64,000 bases of DNA from Methanococcoides sp. EBM-47. GTDB taxonomy: Archaea > Halobacteriota > Methanosarcinia > Methanosarcinales > Methanosarcinaceae. The notes under the pieces were generated by a model that saw only the letters and a list, made by a program, of their open reading frames with translations, did not search any database and was not told the DNA's origin. Shown here in pieces: positions 37,775-46,993 of the stretch (the first letter of the stretch is position 1; every line of letters begins with the position of its first letter). Location: assembly GCA_001896725.1 (NCBI GenBank), contig MPPA01000001.1, positions 62,001 through 126,000 of the forward strand, given 5' to 3'. A program made the position numbers and the translations under genes.

Positions 37775-38272
37775 TTATCTAAGCACTCTCCCTGCTTTCC
37801 ACTTTGCCGGATCTATACGATATCTGTTTCCTTCTCTTTCTATCATGGCATACTCTTTCAGATCAGATATAGATAACTTCTTTTCTCCTTCAGTATTAAA
37901 AAGAGCATCCAGTTCCGTCCAAGGTATGATATATGCTTCACGTAGATTACCCGTTCCCATCCTCAGTTCCACCGCCAGAAAACCGACACGCCCCGAAAGC
38001 CTGAGAAAATCTGAGATACGTGCTATCTGATGAGTGCCTTTTTTATCCACAGTGAAGTGCTGAGAATAATACAGGGCTTTTGCTCCTTTTTCTACTGAAA
38101 TGCTTTTGCATTCTATGCCTATGTAATAGTCCGGATCAAGTGAATCCACAAGCACATCTAGGAACTGAGGAGTAAAACGATGCTGTTTTATTCTATGTGC
38201 TATCCCTTTTATCCCATTCTCAGTGAAAAACGAATTAAATGATTGTACCAGTACTCTCTCAAACTCCGTCAT
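37775..38272 (-). CDS. PD-(D/E)XK nuclease, Holliday-junction-resolvase-like
   Basis: 165 residues. A nuclease core is suggested by the Asp in FLDVLVDS and the Glu-x-Lys of YIGIECKSIS, the arrangement of the Hjc-type PD-(D/E)XK fold, with AKALYYSQHF and a helix following. The N-terminal region differs from true Hjc, which has KGSxxERE. Coupling with the RecJ-like nuclease (adjacent stop and start codons) supports a DNA repair or recombination function. The exact activity is uncertain. Confidence 0.6.
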   Translation of the reverse strand: MTEFERVLVQSFNSFFTENGIKGIAHRIKQHRFTPQFLDVLVDSLDPDYYIGIECKSISVEKGAKALYYSQHFTVDKKGTHQIARISDFLRLSGRVGFLAVELRMGTGNLREAYIIPWTELDALFNTEGEKKLSISDLKEYAMIEREGNRYRIDPAKWKAGRVLR

Positions 38273-38350
38273 GGATCACCTATCGATATATATAATGAAC
38301 TGATCTCCCAATGCGTTAAATTGATGTAGGTTACCTGCTTATTTAAGCAC

Positions 38351-38545
38351 ATGAACAAAAAGACCCTTGAAATACTGGCTTCCATTGGTTCAGTGCTGGT
38401 CCTCATCGCCCTTATTATTATTACTCACTCTGCTTTCTCTGCCGATCCGAACCCTTTGATGGAAAGTTATGGATTCATTGCTTCCTTGGTGATATTTATA
38501 CTTCTTATTTCCGGTATAGGTATTAAATTGACGGATGTAGAGTGA
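38351..38545 (+). CDS. Small membrane protein of unknown function
   Basis: 64 residues with two hydrophobic helices (about residues 9-26 and 42-58) joined by a short polar loop with PNPLMESYG. No ribosome-binding site is visible, so the mRNA may be leaderless; TATTTAAG lies just upstream. I do not recognise the family. The codons and the clear two-helix pattern favour a real gene. Confidence 0.55.
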   Translation: MNKKTLEILASIGSVLVLIALIIITHSAFSADPNPLMESYGFIASLVIFILLISGIGIKLTDVE

Positions 38546-38723
38546 AAGTATTAAGCCTTTTTGACCTTTTTCCATTTTTGTGGATCGATAGTGAATAACA
38601 ATAAAACTCAATTTTCAGAAATAAGGTCCATTTTCAAGGATTAAAATTCTAAATTAAAAATTCTAAAGATGATTTAAAAGTGGAGAAAATGCAGGTCATC
38701 AAAACCGGCATATGACTTTAAAA

Positions 38724-39122
38724 TCAGTTGCTCTTGATCAGAAATGAGATGAAATCCGGGCTTAACCTAGTTTCTCTGGACATCTTATCAGCAATATCAT
38801 CTTCCTGCATTCCGTCCAGACGGTACTGTTTTATGCGGTCGTAAACACTTGGTGAAACCTCAGAATACTCGTTGATGTCCTTGCGGTGTCCCCACACATC
38901 CCCCTCAAGCAACTCTATACCTTGCATCTTAAGGTACATCTTTGCAGAGTTAGATATAGTTCTTTTGTAAGAACTTGGGATATGAAGTGCCTTAACATCG
39001 GGACATTTCATTATAAGCGAGAAGATGTCCGTATTAGATGGCCTGAATGCAAGGTGCACTATCTCTTCATTTGGACTTAACGTGTTAATTTCTTCTTTGG
39101 AACTGACAACTCTTATTTTCAT
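38724..39122 (-). CDS. DUF1699-family protein (possible methanogenesis regulator)
   Basis: 132 residues. The pattern EEIVHLAFRPSNTDIFSLIMKCP, the central IPSSYKRTISNSAK and a C-terminal helical part with EDDIADKMSRETRLSPDF fit the DUF1699 family of Methanosarcinales. I recall that a related protein, MreA of Methanosarcina acetivorans, regulates methanogenesis genes, but am not certain of the family link. The C-terminal helices could be a DNA-binding motif. It is monocistronic, with a long A+T-rich upstream region. Confidence 0.65.
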   Translation of the reverse strand: MKIRVVSSKEEINTLSPNEEIVHLAFRPSNTDIFSLIMKCPDVKALHIPSSYKRTISNSAKMYLKMQGIELLEGDVWGHRKDINEYSEVSPSVYDRIKQYRLDGMQEDDIADKMSRETRLSPDFISFLIKSN

Positions 39123-39591
39123 ATCTTAGACCTCTGTGGATTGTAAAATATTGTTCCTTTTCAAGCAAAATACTTTGTAATCCTGTTTCGTTGTATCTAC
39201 AACTTTCTATTTAAAGTTTATTAAACTATATTTATACGGATGAGTTACATTATAAAAAAGTAAAATATATGCACAAATGTTAAAATAAACATTAAAAATT
39301 TATAAACATCATGTAGACCAAATACGTAGCTATAGCCAACAGAATATATAATGATGAATAGTTTTAGATCCAATATATCTTTCTAAAAGAACTAATCTGT
39401 TTTATTATATAAACTTTGTTAAAAGTAATTATGTACGTGTACACCTCTTTTCTTATATCTTGAAATTTAAGTTTGTTTTAGTTCATGTTCACGGGAAACA
39501 TCAAAGATGCAAGGTACCGTCTTAATGATGAAGATCTAAAAAATCCAACTTTTTGTTCATAACCAGTTAGCAAGCATTGAAAAAAGCATAG
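39123..39591. other. A+T-rich intergenic region
   Basis: About 470 bp very rich in A and T, with no ribosome-binding site and no convincing gene. It should carry the promoter of the DUF1699 gene at its left side and the 3' end of the elp3 transcript at its right. A 25-codon plus-strand frame at 39485-39562 reads smoothly but lacks a ribosome-binding site. Possible role as a long leader or an RNA gene cannot be judged. Confidence 0.4.
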
Positions 39592-41232
39592 CTAAAACCA
39601 TTTGGACATATAGACGCCATCCAAAATATATCCCTGTCTGCGATAATATTCCCTTGCTCCAATACCGCTTATTATCGATATTTTACCAAAACCTGCATCC
39701 TTTGCTACTTCTTCTGCATAGGCCAGCAATTCTGTTCCGTATCCTCGGTGCTGCCAATCATACTTTTTCGCATTTTCACCTACAGGTACCATGGAGCCAT
39801 ATACGTGCAGTTCTCTTACAAGAGCTGAATTCTGGAGCTCAGGCCTGTGAGGATCATGAGGGAACCTTAATCTCAGGAAGCCTATCAGAATATCTGATCG
39901 GACATCATCAAAAGATATGAAATATTCTGTGCCTCTGCAACAATCATATTTCTCTACGTTGAGTTTAATGCTCTCTGGAGCAGGAATAACTCCATTAAGA
40001 ATATTATGACCTACCTCCCTGCAGCGAATACATCGACACGAGCCCCCATGTTCTTTCAACCTGCTTTTAGCAAGTTGCCTGATATTGCTTTTACAAGTAC
40101 CTGCAAGTATCTGGTTAGCAGGAATATCCCTCTGTATTCTCTGCAACCTTACCCACTTGGGCAGAAATGCCTTTATTTGAGAGAGCAGACCAACAGCATT
40201 TTCGTCTGTAAGAGCTTCATATTCCCCATTCTGCCACATTCTCTGAAGTTCTGTTCCTTCAGTGACCAGTGTAGGATATATTTTCAGGTAATCAGGCATG
40301 AACCTGCTGTCTCTGAACAGCCTTTTGAAATTACGTATATCTCCGTTAATGTCCATGCCCGGAAGATGTGGCATCATATGAAAACCCACTTTAAGTGCAC
40401 TATCTCTCAGGGCCCTGTTGGCTTCTGCTGTATCAGCAACAGTATGCCCGCGATTGATCCTGGAAAGCACGAAATCATAAGTGCTTTGCACCCCTATCTC
40501 AACTTTGGTGGCACCTAATTTCAACAATATATCTATATGCTCCTCTTTAGCCCAATCTGGCCGTGTTTCAAATGTCATACCCACATTGCGGACCCTTGCA
40601 ATCTCATTTGCCTTCTGCACCTCTTCAAGAGTAAGATAAGGGTATTCCTTCCCAATGACATGGGCATGTTCCCTCCATTCAGTACCAAAGAAGTCATTCA
40701 TAGCTTCAAGACATCTTTTTACGTACCATTCCTGATAGTCCAATGTGCGGGCTGAGTATGTCCCGCCCATTATGATCAATTCAGCTTTCTCTATGTCGTG
40801 TCCAATATGTTTCAATTGTTCAAGACGAGTAGTGGTTATCCTGTAGGGATCATAATTGCATTGAATGGCACGCATTGTAGAGGGTTCCCTTCCCATATAA
40901 CTTTGTGGAGAAGCAAAAGAAGAAGCAGGACCTCCGGGACAGGGAATACATGTTCCATGCGGACATGGAGCAGGCGAAGTCATCGCAGCTATTACTGCGA
41001 CACCTGAGATAGTACGCACAGGCTTTTTCCGAAGGAACTCTCTTACTAAAAGCTGCTCTTCCTCGCTCCCACTGATGATAATATCTGCATTTGTAGGCAG
41101 GGAAGAAAGTTTATAATATTTGCTTACCAATTTCTTTGCCTTGACCAACTGGTCAGGATTTTGTATTTCCCCGCTAAGTACTTTATTCAGAAGTTCGCGG
41201 CAGGCCAGAGCGAATTCACTGTTCATATCCAT
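39592..41232 (-). CDS. elp3: Elp3-type tRNA uridine-34 modification enzyme
   Basis: 546 residues from ATG 41232 (the frame is open upstream inside the RFC gene but that part is not Elp3). The radical SAM domain has a cysteine set CPHGTCIPCPGG, then MGGTYSARTLDYQEWYV and the HMMPHLPGMDINGD region. The C-terminal GNAT acetyltransferase part has QHRGYGTELLAYAEEVA and GIGAREYYRRQGY. It forms the carboxymethyl group on wobble uridines. It follows the second RFC small subunit by 13 bp. Confidence 0.93.
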   Translation of the reverse strand: MDMNSEFALACRELLNKVLSGEIQNPDQLVKAKKLVSKYYKLSSLPTNADIIISGSEEEQLLVREFLRKKPVRTISGVAVIAAMTSPAPCPHGTCIPCPGGPASSFASPQSYMGREPSTMRAIQCNYDPYRITTTRLEQLKHIGHDIEKAELIIMGGTYSARTLDYQEWYVKRCLEAMNDFFGTEWREHAHVIGKEYPYLTLEEVQKANEIARVRNVGMTFETRPDWAKEEHIDILLKLGATKVEIGVQSTYDFVLSRINRGHTVADTAEANRALRDSALKVGFHMMPHLPGMDINGDIRNFKRLFRDSRFMPDYLKIYPTLVTEGTELQRMWQNGEYEALTDENAVGLLSQIKAFLPKWVRLQRIQRDIPANQILAGTCKSNIRQLAKSRLKEHGGSCRCIRCREVGHNILNGVIPAPESIKLNVEKYDCCRGTEYFISFDDVRSDILIGFLRLRFPHDPHRPELQNSALVRELHVYGSMVPVGENAKKYDWQHRGYGTELLAYAEEVAKDAGFGKISIISGIGAREYYRRQGYILDGVYMSKWF

Positions 41233-41245
41233 AATTATATTTGTA

Positions 41246-42256
41246 TCAGTTGCAGAAATCTGCCGCCAATGCTTCAAGTTGTATCCTGTCATTAGCAGCC
41301 TGCAACATTTTAAAATTAGCATCAGCGACCTTAATGGTCCACCTTGCTATCCTGTGTTCAGGCTCTCCAGACGCCACCATAGTCCTATGAAAACGCTCGA
41401 GTATCTCAGAACCAGTAAAACCATTATCTATCAGCATCCGATCAATGATCTTTCTGGCCTCTATAATATTGCCGGCCATGAAAGCCTCGAAGAGCAACTG
41501 TATCTCAGGTATCTCTTCCCTGATAACAGCATCATATATAGCCTGAGTTCCTATTGGTCCGCCATCGGAGAGAATCACTGCTACCTGTAGTGTATCAAGC
41601 GAACTTGCCACGTTGCCTCTTGAGTGATATAACAATGCCTGTATACCATCCTCTGTGACAAGAACACCTTCTGCTTCAGATATGCGTTTTATGAAATTTT
41701 CTAGTTTTTCATCTGACACATGTCTGAAAAAAAGCTGTAATCCTCTTGAGCGTAAGGGCGATATCAATCTTGAAGGCTGGGTAGTAGAAAGAATGAACCT
41801 GCACGTTGCTGTGTATTTTTCCATCATGCGTCTTAATGCATGCTGTGCATTCACGTCAAGAGTTTCGGAGCTGTCTATGAATATGATCTTATAGTCTGAA
41901 TCTATTGGTGCCATACTTGCATATTCGTTTATTATTTCCTTGAAAACAGATATCACACTTTTCTGGACCTTCCTAGGGTCATCAGTACCAAGTATGCGTG
42001 TAAATCTCTTGTCCCGCACCAGATAACTTTTACCTTTGTCAAAGAAATCAGATGAGTTGAAGTAAGTGAAATTCCTTTCAAAGCCTTCACCATACAGTTC
42101 GTATGCCAAGGCAAAAGCAGCAGTGGCTTTTCCGGAATTGGCAGGCCCATATAATAACAAGTGTGGAACATTGCGGGATAATGCAAGTCTGTGCAGAGTG
42201 TTCGCAGACTCTTCATTACCTACAAGTTCCTCAAGCCTTGAAGGCCTGTACTTCAC
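41246..42256 (-). CDS. Replication factor C small subunit paralogue with degenerate ATPase motifs
   Basis: 336 residues from GTG 42256. The AAA+ fold of RFC small subunits is clear: RPSRLEELVGNE, LLLYGPANSGKATAA, IIFIDSSETLD and the sensor region FILSTTQPSRLISPLRSRG (with the SRG arginine finger-like end). Walker A has GKA instead of GKT and Walker B has DSSE instead of DEAD, so this subunit probably does not hydrolyse ATP. Methanosarcina has such a second small subunit. The reading frame carries family-like residues DIWT upstream of the GTG; a CTG at 42292 is discussed as a start. Confidence 0.8.
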   Translation of the reverse strand: MKYRPSRLEELVGNEESANTLHRLALSRNVPHLLLYGPANSGKATAAFALAYELYGEGFERNFTYFNSSDFFDKGKSYLVRDKRFTRILGTDDPRKVQKSVISVFKEIINEYASMAPIDSDYKIIFIDSSETLDVNAQHALRRMMEKYTATCRFILSTTQPSRLISPLRSRGLQLFFRHVSDEKLENFIKRISEAEGVLVTEDGIQALLYHSRGNVASSLDTLQVAVILSDGGPIGTQAIYDAVIREEIPEIQLLFEAFMAGNIIEARKIIDRMLIDNGFTGSEILERFHRTMVASGEPEHRIARWTIKVADANFKMLQAANDRIQLEALAADFCN

Positions 42257-42288
42257 GGTCCAGATGTCTTTCGTACTTGCTTGCGCTA

Positions 42289-44001
42289 TCAGATCTGACC
42301 CTCACTTTTATCTTTCAATACTTCGTTTATCAGCTTCCCGTATACCGGCCTTGCTATTACGACGCCTATGAATACACCTATTATGGTAGTAATGGCAAAT
42401 CCTTTCAGGGAACCGAAACCCATCAGCACCAAAGGGCTCATGGCAATAACGGTAGTTGCTGCTGCAGCTAGTATTATGCTAAATGCCTTCGTTATCCTGG
42501 AAAGGTACACCTTTGTGGGGGGCAGTTTGCCTTCATATAGTACTTCGTCAGTGATGATAACGAGATGGTCGATGCCTGTACCGATGGCAGCGATAATACC
42601 TGCAATACTTGGCAGATCAAGTTGCCATCCGATTGCTGCGGCAAATCCTAATATCATTATCACTTCACTGAAAGATGTACCTACCATGGGTATGAGGATT
42701 TCCTTTTGGTGATATTTCCTGTATACCACAAAGGCTACTGCGAACAAAGCTATCATACCTGCGATGGCAGATTGTTTCTTGAATTGAGTGCCGAGTGCCG
42801 CATCTACATGTCCTGCACCTATTATCTCCAAATTGACAGGAAGGGCTCCGGCCCTTAGATGGACCTGGAGCTGTTGTGCCTGTGACTTACCCTCGTCTCC
42901 AGTGCCTGTGGAAGATTGCCAGGAATATATCGGACCTATTTCCAATTGCTGGGCTGCAGAGTTGCTCAGAGGTGCACTATACACTTCATTCCCATCAAGT
43001 AACATTATCAGATTATGTTCCATTGGATTGATGGTAGCCCCTACCTCAATAGCTGCTTTTTGCAAGGCTAGTGCCCCCGCCTCATTGAGAGTGAAGGGCG
43101 TAGACCACATTCCATCCTCCTCATTATAACCAACTATCCCAACACTCTCTATATCTTCACCATATAACACATGCTTTGTCTCATTGCCCGTGGTCTGGAT
43201 ACGTATCTCAAATTTACCGGGCTTTTCTGCGATCTCTCTTGCCGTTGCCAGATCAATGCCTGCAAAGTCTATAAGGATGTACTCCTCCCCCACAGTCTTT
43301 ACAGGTATATCCTTAAGTCCAAGTGAATTCATCTTTTCACTTAGGATTTTTTTGGTGAGCTCTAATGTTTCAGGTCTCACCCCATCTTTATATCTGGGAC
43401 TGCCATCAACATTCTTTATAATTGATCCACCAACTGCTCCCATCAGAGCTTCGATCTGTTGCTCTGTGACAGAAGCCCTTATCTCATATTCCACTCCATC
43501 AGCCATGATCAGCGGAACGATTTCAGCCTTCAATGAACTGGTGAGGTAGGAATCAATAAGTGCCTCCTTAGAGGTGGTCAATCTGACCTGCGTGAGCTCA
43601 TTTTGTTTACTGATAGTATATTCACCTAGCCCTAGCAGGTCCATCTGAGCATTTGTAACAGTAGCTGGAGTAGTAAAAGTTATAGCCTGGGCTTGGGTCT
43701 GTTCGTCTCTATTGATCGAAGATGTTGAACCTGTGATCTCAATAGTATCACCTATTACTGGTTCCACAAGGGTCTTGAGAAGTACCTTCGTATCTGCATC
43801 TACATGCACCAGTGCACCCTGAAGCTTGACCTGTAACCATGAACCCCCTTCCAGATCTAAACCGTATTTTAGATTAGTCGTAAATCCCTCTTCAGAGTTG
43901 TAGCTTGGATGGATGAAAGCTATTGATACCAGAAGAGCAATTATGAACACTATGACCCTGAGGTCCTTCAATATACTCTTTGGTTCATCATTTTCTCTCA
44001 T
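42289..44001 (-). CDS. secD: Protein-export membrane protein SecD
   Basis: 570 residues from ATG 44001, preceded by AAGGAGGAG. An N-terminal helix, the conserved LKYGLDLEGGSWL motif, a large extracellular P1 domain (residues about 60-380) and five C-terminal helices with the GIDHLVIITDE motif identify SecD. With SecF it forms the RND-like complex that helps pull proteins through SecYE. secF is directly upstream and overlaps by 4 bp (ATGA). Confidence 0.95.
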   Translation of the reverse strand: MRENDEPKSILKDLRVIVFIIALLVSIAFIHPSYNSEEGFTTNLKYGLDLEGGSWLQVKLQGALVHVDADTKVLLKTLVEPVIGDTIEITGSTSSINRDEQTQAQAITFTTPATVTNAQMDLLGLGEYTISKQNELTQVRLTTSKEALIDSYLTSSLKAEIVPLIMADGVEYEIRASVTEQQIEALMGAVGGSIIKNVDGSPRYKDGVRPETLELTKKILSEKMNSLGLKDIPVKTVGEEYILIDFAGIDLATAREIAEKPGKFEIRIQTTGNETKHVLYGEDIESVGIVGYNEEDGMWSTPFTLNEAGALALQKAAIEVGATINPMEHNLIMLLDGNEVYSAPLSNSAAQQLEIGPIYSWQSSTGTGDEGKSQAQQLQVHLRAGALPVNLEIIGAGHVDAALGTQFKKQSAIAGMIALFAVAFVVYRKYHQKEILIPMVGTSFSEVIMILGFAAAIGWQLDLPSIAGIIAAIGTGIDHLVIITDEVLYEGKLPPTKVYLSRITKAFSIILAAAATTVIAMSPLVLMGFGSLKGFAITTIIGVFIGVVIARPVYGKLINEVLKDKSEGQI

Positions 44002-44909
44002 GCTCTTCTCCTCCTTGCCATTTTTGTTCCTTCTTTTTGAACGTACCAGCGCAGAATGGAAACGTTCGTCAACCAAGTGTTCATAATATCAGCTATAAGC
44101 CCAAAGATGAGCACAATAGATATATCTGAAAGCAGATTGATCTGGGAAAAAGAAGGTATGATTAGATAAGAATATGTGGAGACCAGATACATGGCAAAAA
44201 GAGCTACAAGAGTAGTTGTAGTCATTGTTATACCTGTACCCATAGCATTGGTAATATTTTCCCCCACCTCTCCCCTTCTTTTAAGTACTCTGGTGGTAAG
44301 CAGAATGTCACTGTCCACAGAGTAGCCGATCAGCATCAACAACGCTGCCACAGTACCAAGGGATAATTCTACGCCAACTACGTTCATAAAGGCGATAGCT
44401 ATTACAATGTCACAAAATGCAGATAATATGACACCTGCAGAAGGTACAAAGGTCCTGAAGATTATGAACACTATTAGTGACATCCCTATAAAGGAAAAGA
44501 AGACTGCTTTTAGCGCCTGTTTCTGAAGGTCTTTTCCATAAACAGGACCTATTTGCCGGATTTCCACACTCCCATAAGTATCGGTAACATCCTTATTAAG
44601 GGTCTGCTGCTCCTCGGTGGACATGGGACCAAACTGCATGACCGTCCTTGAGCCTGTCTGCCGTACATCTGTTAGAGGATAAGTGGAATATTTTTCTTTA
44701 AGTGAATCTGCTGGCATATCCGTGTTAAGGGATACCATTGTACCGCCTTTGAATTCCATGCCTAGTTTCACCGGTGCTCCAGTCGTGGCTGAGGTGAAGG
44801 CAATGATTAATACGGCTATAAGGAAGGTAGCAACAGGCAAGATCAGCAATTGCCGGTCACTGTGCTTCCTTACGAAAGAATCCAGTTGTTCCGTAAGAGA
44901 TAGATTCAT
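43998..44909 (-). CDS. secF: Protein-export membrane protein SecF
   Basis: 303 residues from ATG 44909, with GGAG nine bases upstream; the frame runs on to 44966 but the extra part does not look like SecF. Six membrane helices, the GMEFKGGTMV motif after the first and GYSVDSDILLTTR in the fourth are diagnostic. It overlaps secD by 4 bp. Its upstream region is shared with the divergent dCMP deaminase gene. Confidence 0.93.
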   Translation of the reverse strand: MNLSLTEQLDSFVRKHSDRQLLILPVATFLIAVLIIAFTSATTGAPVKLGMEFKGGTMVSLNTDMPADSLKEKYSTYPLTDVRQTGSRTVMQFGPMSTEEQQTLNKDVTDTYGSVEIRQIGPVYGKDLQKQALKAVFFSFIGMSLIVFIIFRTFVPSAGVILSAFCDIVIAIAFMNVVGVELSLGTVAALLMLIGYSVDSDILLTTRVLKRRGEVGENITNAMGTGITMTTTTLVALFAMYLVSTYSYLIIPSFSQINLLSDISIVLIFGLIADIMNTWLTNVSILRWYVQKEGTKMARRRRA

Positions 44910-45008
44910 CTTCTCATGCTCCAAGAGTGATGGAAACGCATATGATAAATATTTTGTAACCAACATACACTACAACTTATATATACTACTTGCTATTTTT
45001 ATAAGCCG

Positions 45009-45470
45009 ATGAAAGAGAGGCCCGGATTAGATGAATATTTCCTTGAGATCGCTACTGTAGTGGCAAAAAGGTCAACATGCCTTAGAAATCAGGTCGGTGC
45101 TGTTATCGTCAAAAATAAAAGGATACTTTCAACAGGTTATAATGGTGCTCCAAGGAACATGGACCATTGTCTTGATATTGGATGCATCAGGCAGCAAAAT
45201 AACATAGAATCAGGCACACGTCATGAGAAATGCAGGGCGGTACATGCAGAACAGAATGCTATCATACAGGCGGCACTATACGGCGTGAGCATAGATTCAG
45301 CAACCTTGTATTGTACACATCAGCCATGCATCCTATGTGCCAAGATGATCATTAACTCAAATATTAAAAGGGTTGTTTTCTTGCAATCATATCCGGATAA
45401 GGATTCCATTGAGTTCTTTGCTGAAGCAAAGGTAGAATTGGTGAATATGCCCTTATCTTCGGTCCCTTAG
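45009..45470 (+). CDS. Deoxycytidylate (dCMP) deaminase family protein
   Basis: 153 residues. The zinc site of cytidine-type deaminases is complete: HAEQNAI (His and Glu) and the HQPCILCAK pair of cysteines; the insert with [10 protein letters not shown] is typical of dCMP deaminase. It makes dUMP for thymidylate synthesis. The 3' end overlaps the convergent cofE gene by 18 bp. Confidence 0.9.
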   Translation: MKERPGLDEYFLEIATVVAKRSTCLRNQVGAVIVKNKRILSTGYNGAPRNMDHCLDIGCIRQQNNIESGTRHEKCRAVHAEQNAIIQAALYGVSIDSATLYCTHQPCILCAKMIINSNIKRVVFLQSYPDKDSIEFFAEAKVELVNMPLSSVP

Positions 45471-46250
45471 ATATTTAAGACTCTTTTTGATCAGATCTTC
45501 TTCATCCGATCTGTACATTTCCTTTACGGATGTATCATCTTTTGATCTTAAACTAAGGCCACGTATGATCACTACAGGGCATCCATCGCTGCCTTCTCCC
45601 ATAAGCAGGTTAGCAGCTCCTGCTATCTCATCAGCGATGGCTTCTTCCGTGATCTTGAGCTCTTTGCCGAACATATCTTTTTGTCCCCTCCAGTCTTTAA
45701 GGGGATGGATACGATAGACACCTACGGCAACGCCTGTTTGACCTCTCTTAAAAGCTCTGCCGTTTGTATCGGTAATTATCACACTGATCTGCTTACCGGT
45801 GTAACTTTCTATCCTCTTTCCAATATATTCAGCGCTTGCATCCGAATCCGCTGGGAGTTCCAGGAGCATTTCACCTTCGACATTAGATTCATCGATGCCT
45901 GCATTGATGCAGATATGACCATTCTTCATTTCCACAAGCAACACAGGTGAGGAGATAAGGTATTCCCTGCTCCTATCAAGGACTGCCTGTATGAACTCTG
46001 GAGTGAATTGAATATGTTTGGAAATTTCTATAGCCTCTGCTCCTGGAGTAATATCATCTGGTGAAAATGTCCTTCCTTCGGCTTTTCCAACAATAGTGGA
46101 AGCTATAATTATAATATCCTCATCAAGGATATCTGTTCTTTCACAAATGATCTGTGCAAGATCATGCCCTTTTCTGACCAAAGGTATATTCTCCACTGCA
46201 AAAGCCTCAAATCTCAAGATTACACCTGATGCTAACAGGTCATTAGACAT
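45453..46250 (-). CDS. cofE: F420-0:gamma-glutamyl ligase
   Basis: 265 residues. The N-terminal [19 protein letters not shown] and the segment [20 protein letters not shown], with [12 protein letters not shown] near the C-terminus, are characteristic of CofE. The enzyme adds one or more glutamates to F420-0 with GTP. Together with cofD at 29.4 kb, two of the last F420 steps are in this window. The gene is preceded by hsp20 on the same strand but separated by a terminator-like hairpin. Confidence 0.93.
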   Translation of the reverse strand: MSNDLLASGVILRFEAFAVENIPLVRKGHDLAQIICERTDILDEDIIIIASTIVGKAEGRTFSPDDITPGAEAIEISKHIQFTPEFIQAVLDRSREYLISSPVLLVEMKNGHICINAGIDESNVEGEMLLELPADSDASAEYIGKRIESYTGKQISVIITDTNGRAFKRGQTGVAVGVYRIHPLKDWRGQKDMFGKELKITEEAIADEIAGAANLLMGEGSDGCPVVIIRGLSLRSKDDTSVKEMYRSDEEDLIKKSLKYLRDRR

Positions 46251-46360
46251 AAATAAGTCTATCTACATATAAACAGACGCGGCGATGATGATAGTTACCC
46301 CGACCGAGCAAAATATGACGAGGTTATGTTCCTGATGCCGTAATTATAAAAATAATATAT

Positions 46361-46394
46361 AAAAAAGCATAGCACGTCCATTGTATATGGACGT
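46361..46394 (-). terminator. Terminator-like hairpin after hsp20
   Basis: ACGTCCAT-TGTAT-ATGGACGT (46374-46394) is a perfect eight-pair hairpin 21 bp after the hsp20 stop codon; on the minus strand it is followed by a run of six T at 46361-46366. It separates hsp20 from cofE. Confidence 0.6.
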
Positions 46395-46415
46395 ACCCTC
46401 CAATTCATGCATATC

Positions 46416-46877
46416 TCATTCGATAAGTATCTTCTGCTTTTCCTCTATCTCTTCCTTAGGTATGTTTATGGTCAGAACGCCATCCTCCAGTTTGGCTTTT
46501 GCCCCTTCTGCCACAACGTTCGCTGGCAGGCTGATGGTCCGGGCAAACCGTGAAAAAGCACGCTCACGCATCACATACCCTTCCTTCTCTTCTTCCTTTT
46601 CACGATGCATCTTTGCATTGATAGAGAGTATATTGTTCTTAATATCTATCTCTACATCTTTCTTGTCCACTCCGGGCATGTCCGCCTTAATGACCATTTC
46701 TTTATCCTTCTCCTGCACGTCCATCATGGGTGAAAGTGTGTCTAAAACCTTCATTTCAACTGAAGGTGACAGTTCACTGAACAGCTGGCTCAGACGTTCC
46801 TGCATCCTGCTTATTTCTTCAAAGGGATCCCATTTAGACATACCCGAAGGTGTCCATCTTGTAAGACCTTGTTTCAT
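46416..46877 (-). CDS. hsp20: Small heat-shock protein (Hsp20 / alpha-crystallin family)
   Basis: 153 residues from ATG 46877, with AAAGGAG seven bases upstream. The alpha-crystallin domain occupies residues about 45-145 and ends with EDGVLTINIPK, followed by the C-terminal tail KQKILIE with the I-x-I/V-type oligomer anchor. It is a chaperone that holds unfolding proteins under heat or oxygen stress. Monocistronic with its own terminator-like hairpin. Confidence 0.93.
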   Translation of the reverse strand: MKQGLTRWTPSGMSKWDPFEEISRMQERLSQLFSELSPSVEMKVLDTLSPMMDVQEKDKEMVIKADMPGVDKKDVEIDIKNNILSINAKMHREKEEEKEGYVMRERAFSRFARTISLPANVVAEGAKAKLEDGVLTINIPKEEIEEKQKILIE

Positions 46878-46993
46878 ACGATCCACTCCTTTAAGTATCG
46901 GGATCACATCATTTTCTGTATGATCCCAATAAAATGTATTATCAAGCAGTTATATAAACATGACTTTTGCTAAAAAAAGGTGGCATTGTATCT

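Noticed and set aside
39485-39562. 25-codon plus-strand peptide in the A+T-rich gap
   Set aside because: Reads smoothly but too short and lacks a ribosome-binding site; kept only as a remark in the intergenic entry.
42289-44966. Long starts for secD and secF
   Set aside because: The upstream in-frame extensions (to 44076 and 44966) do not resemble the families, while the internal ATG codons have strong ribosome-binding sites and the ATGA overlap.
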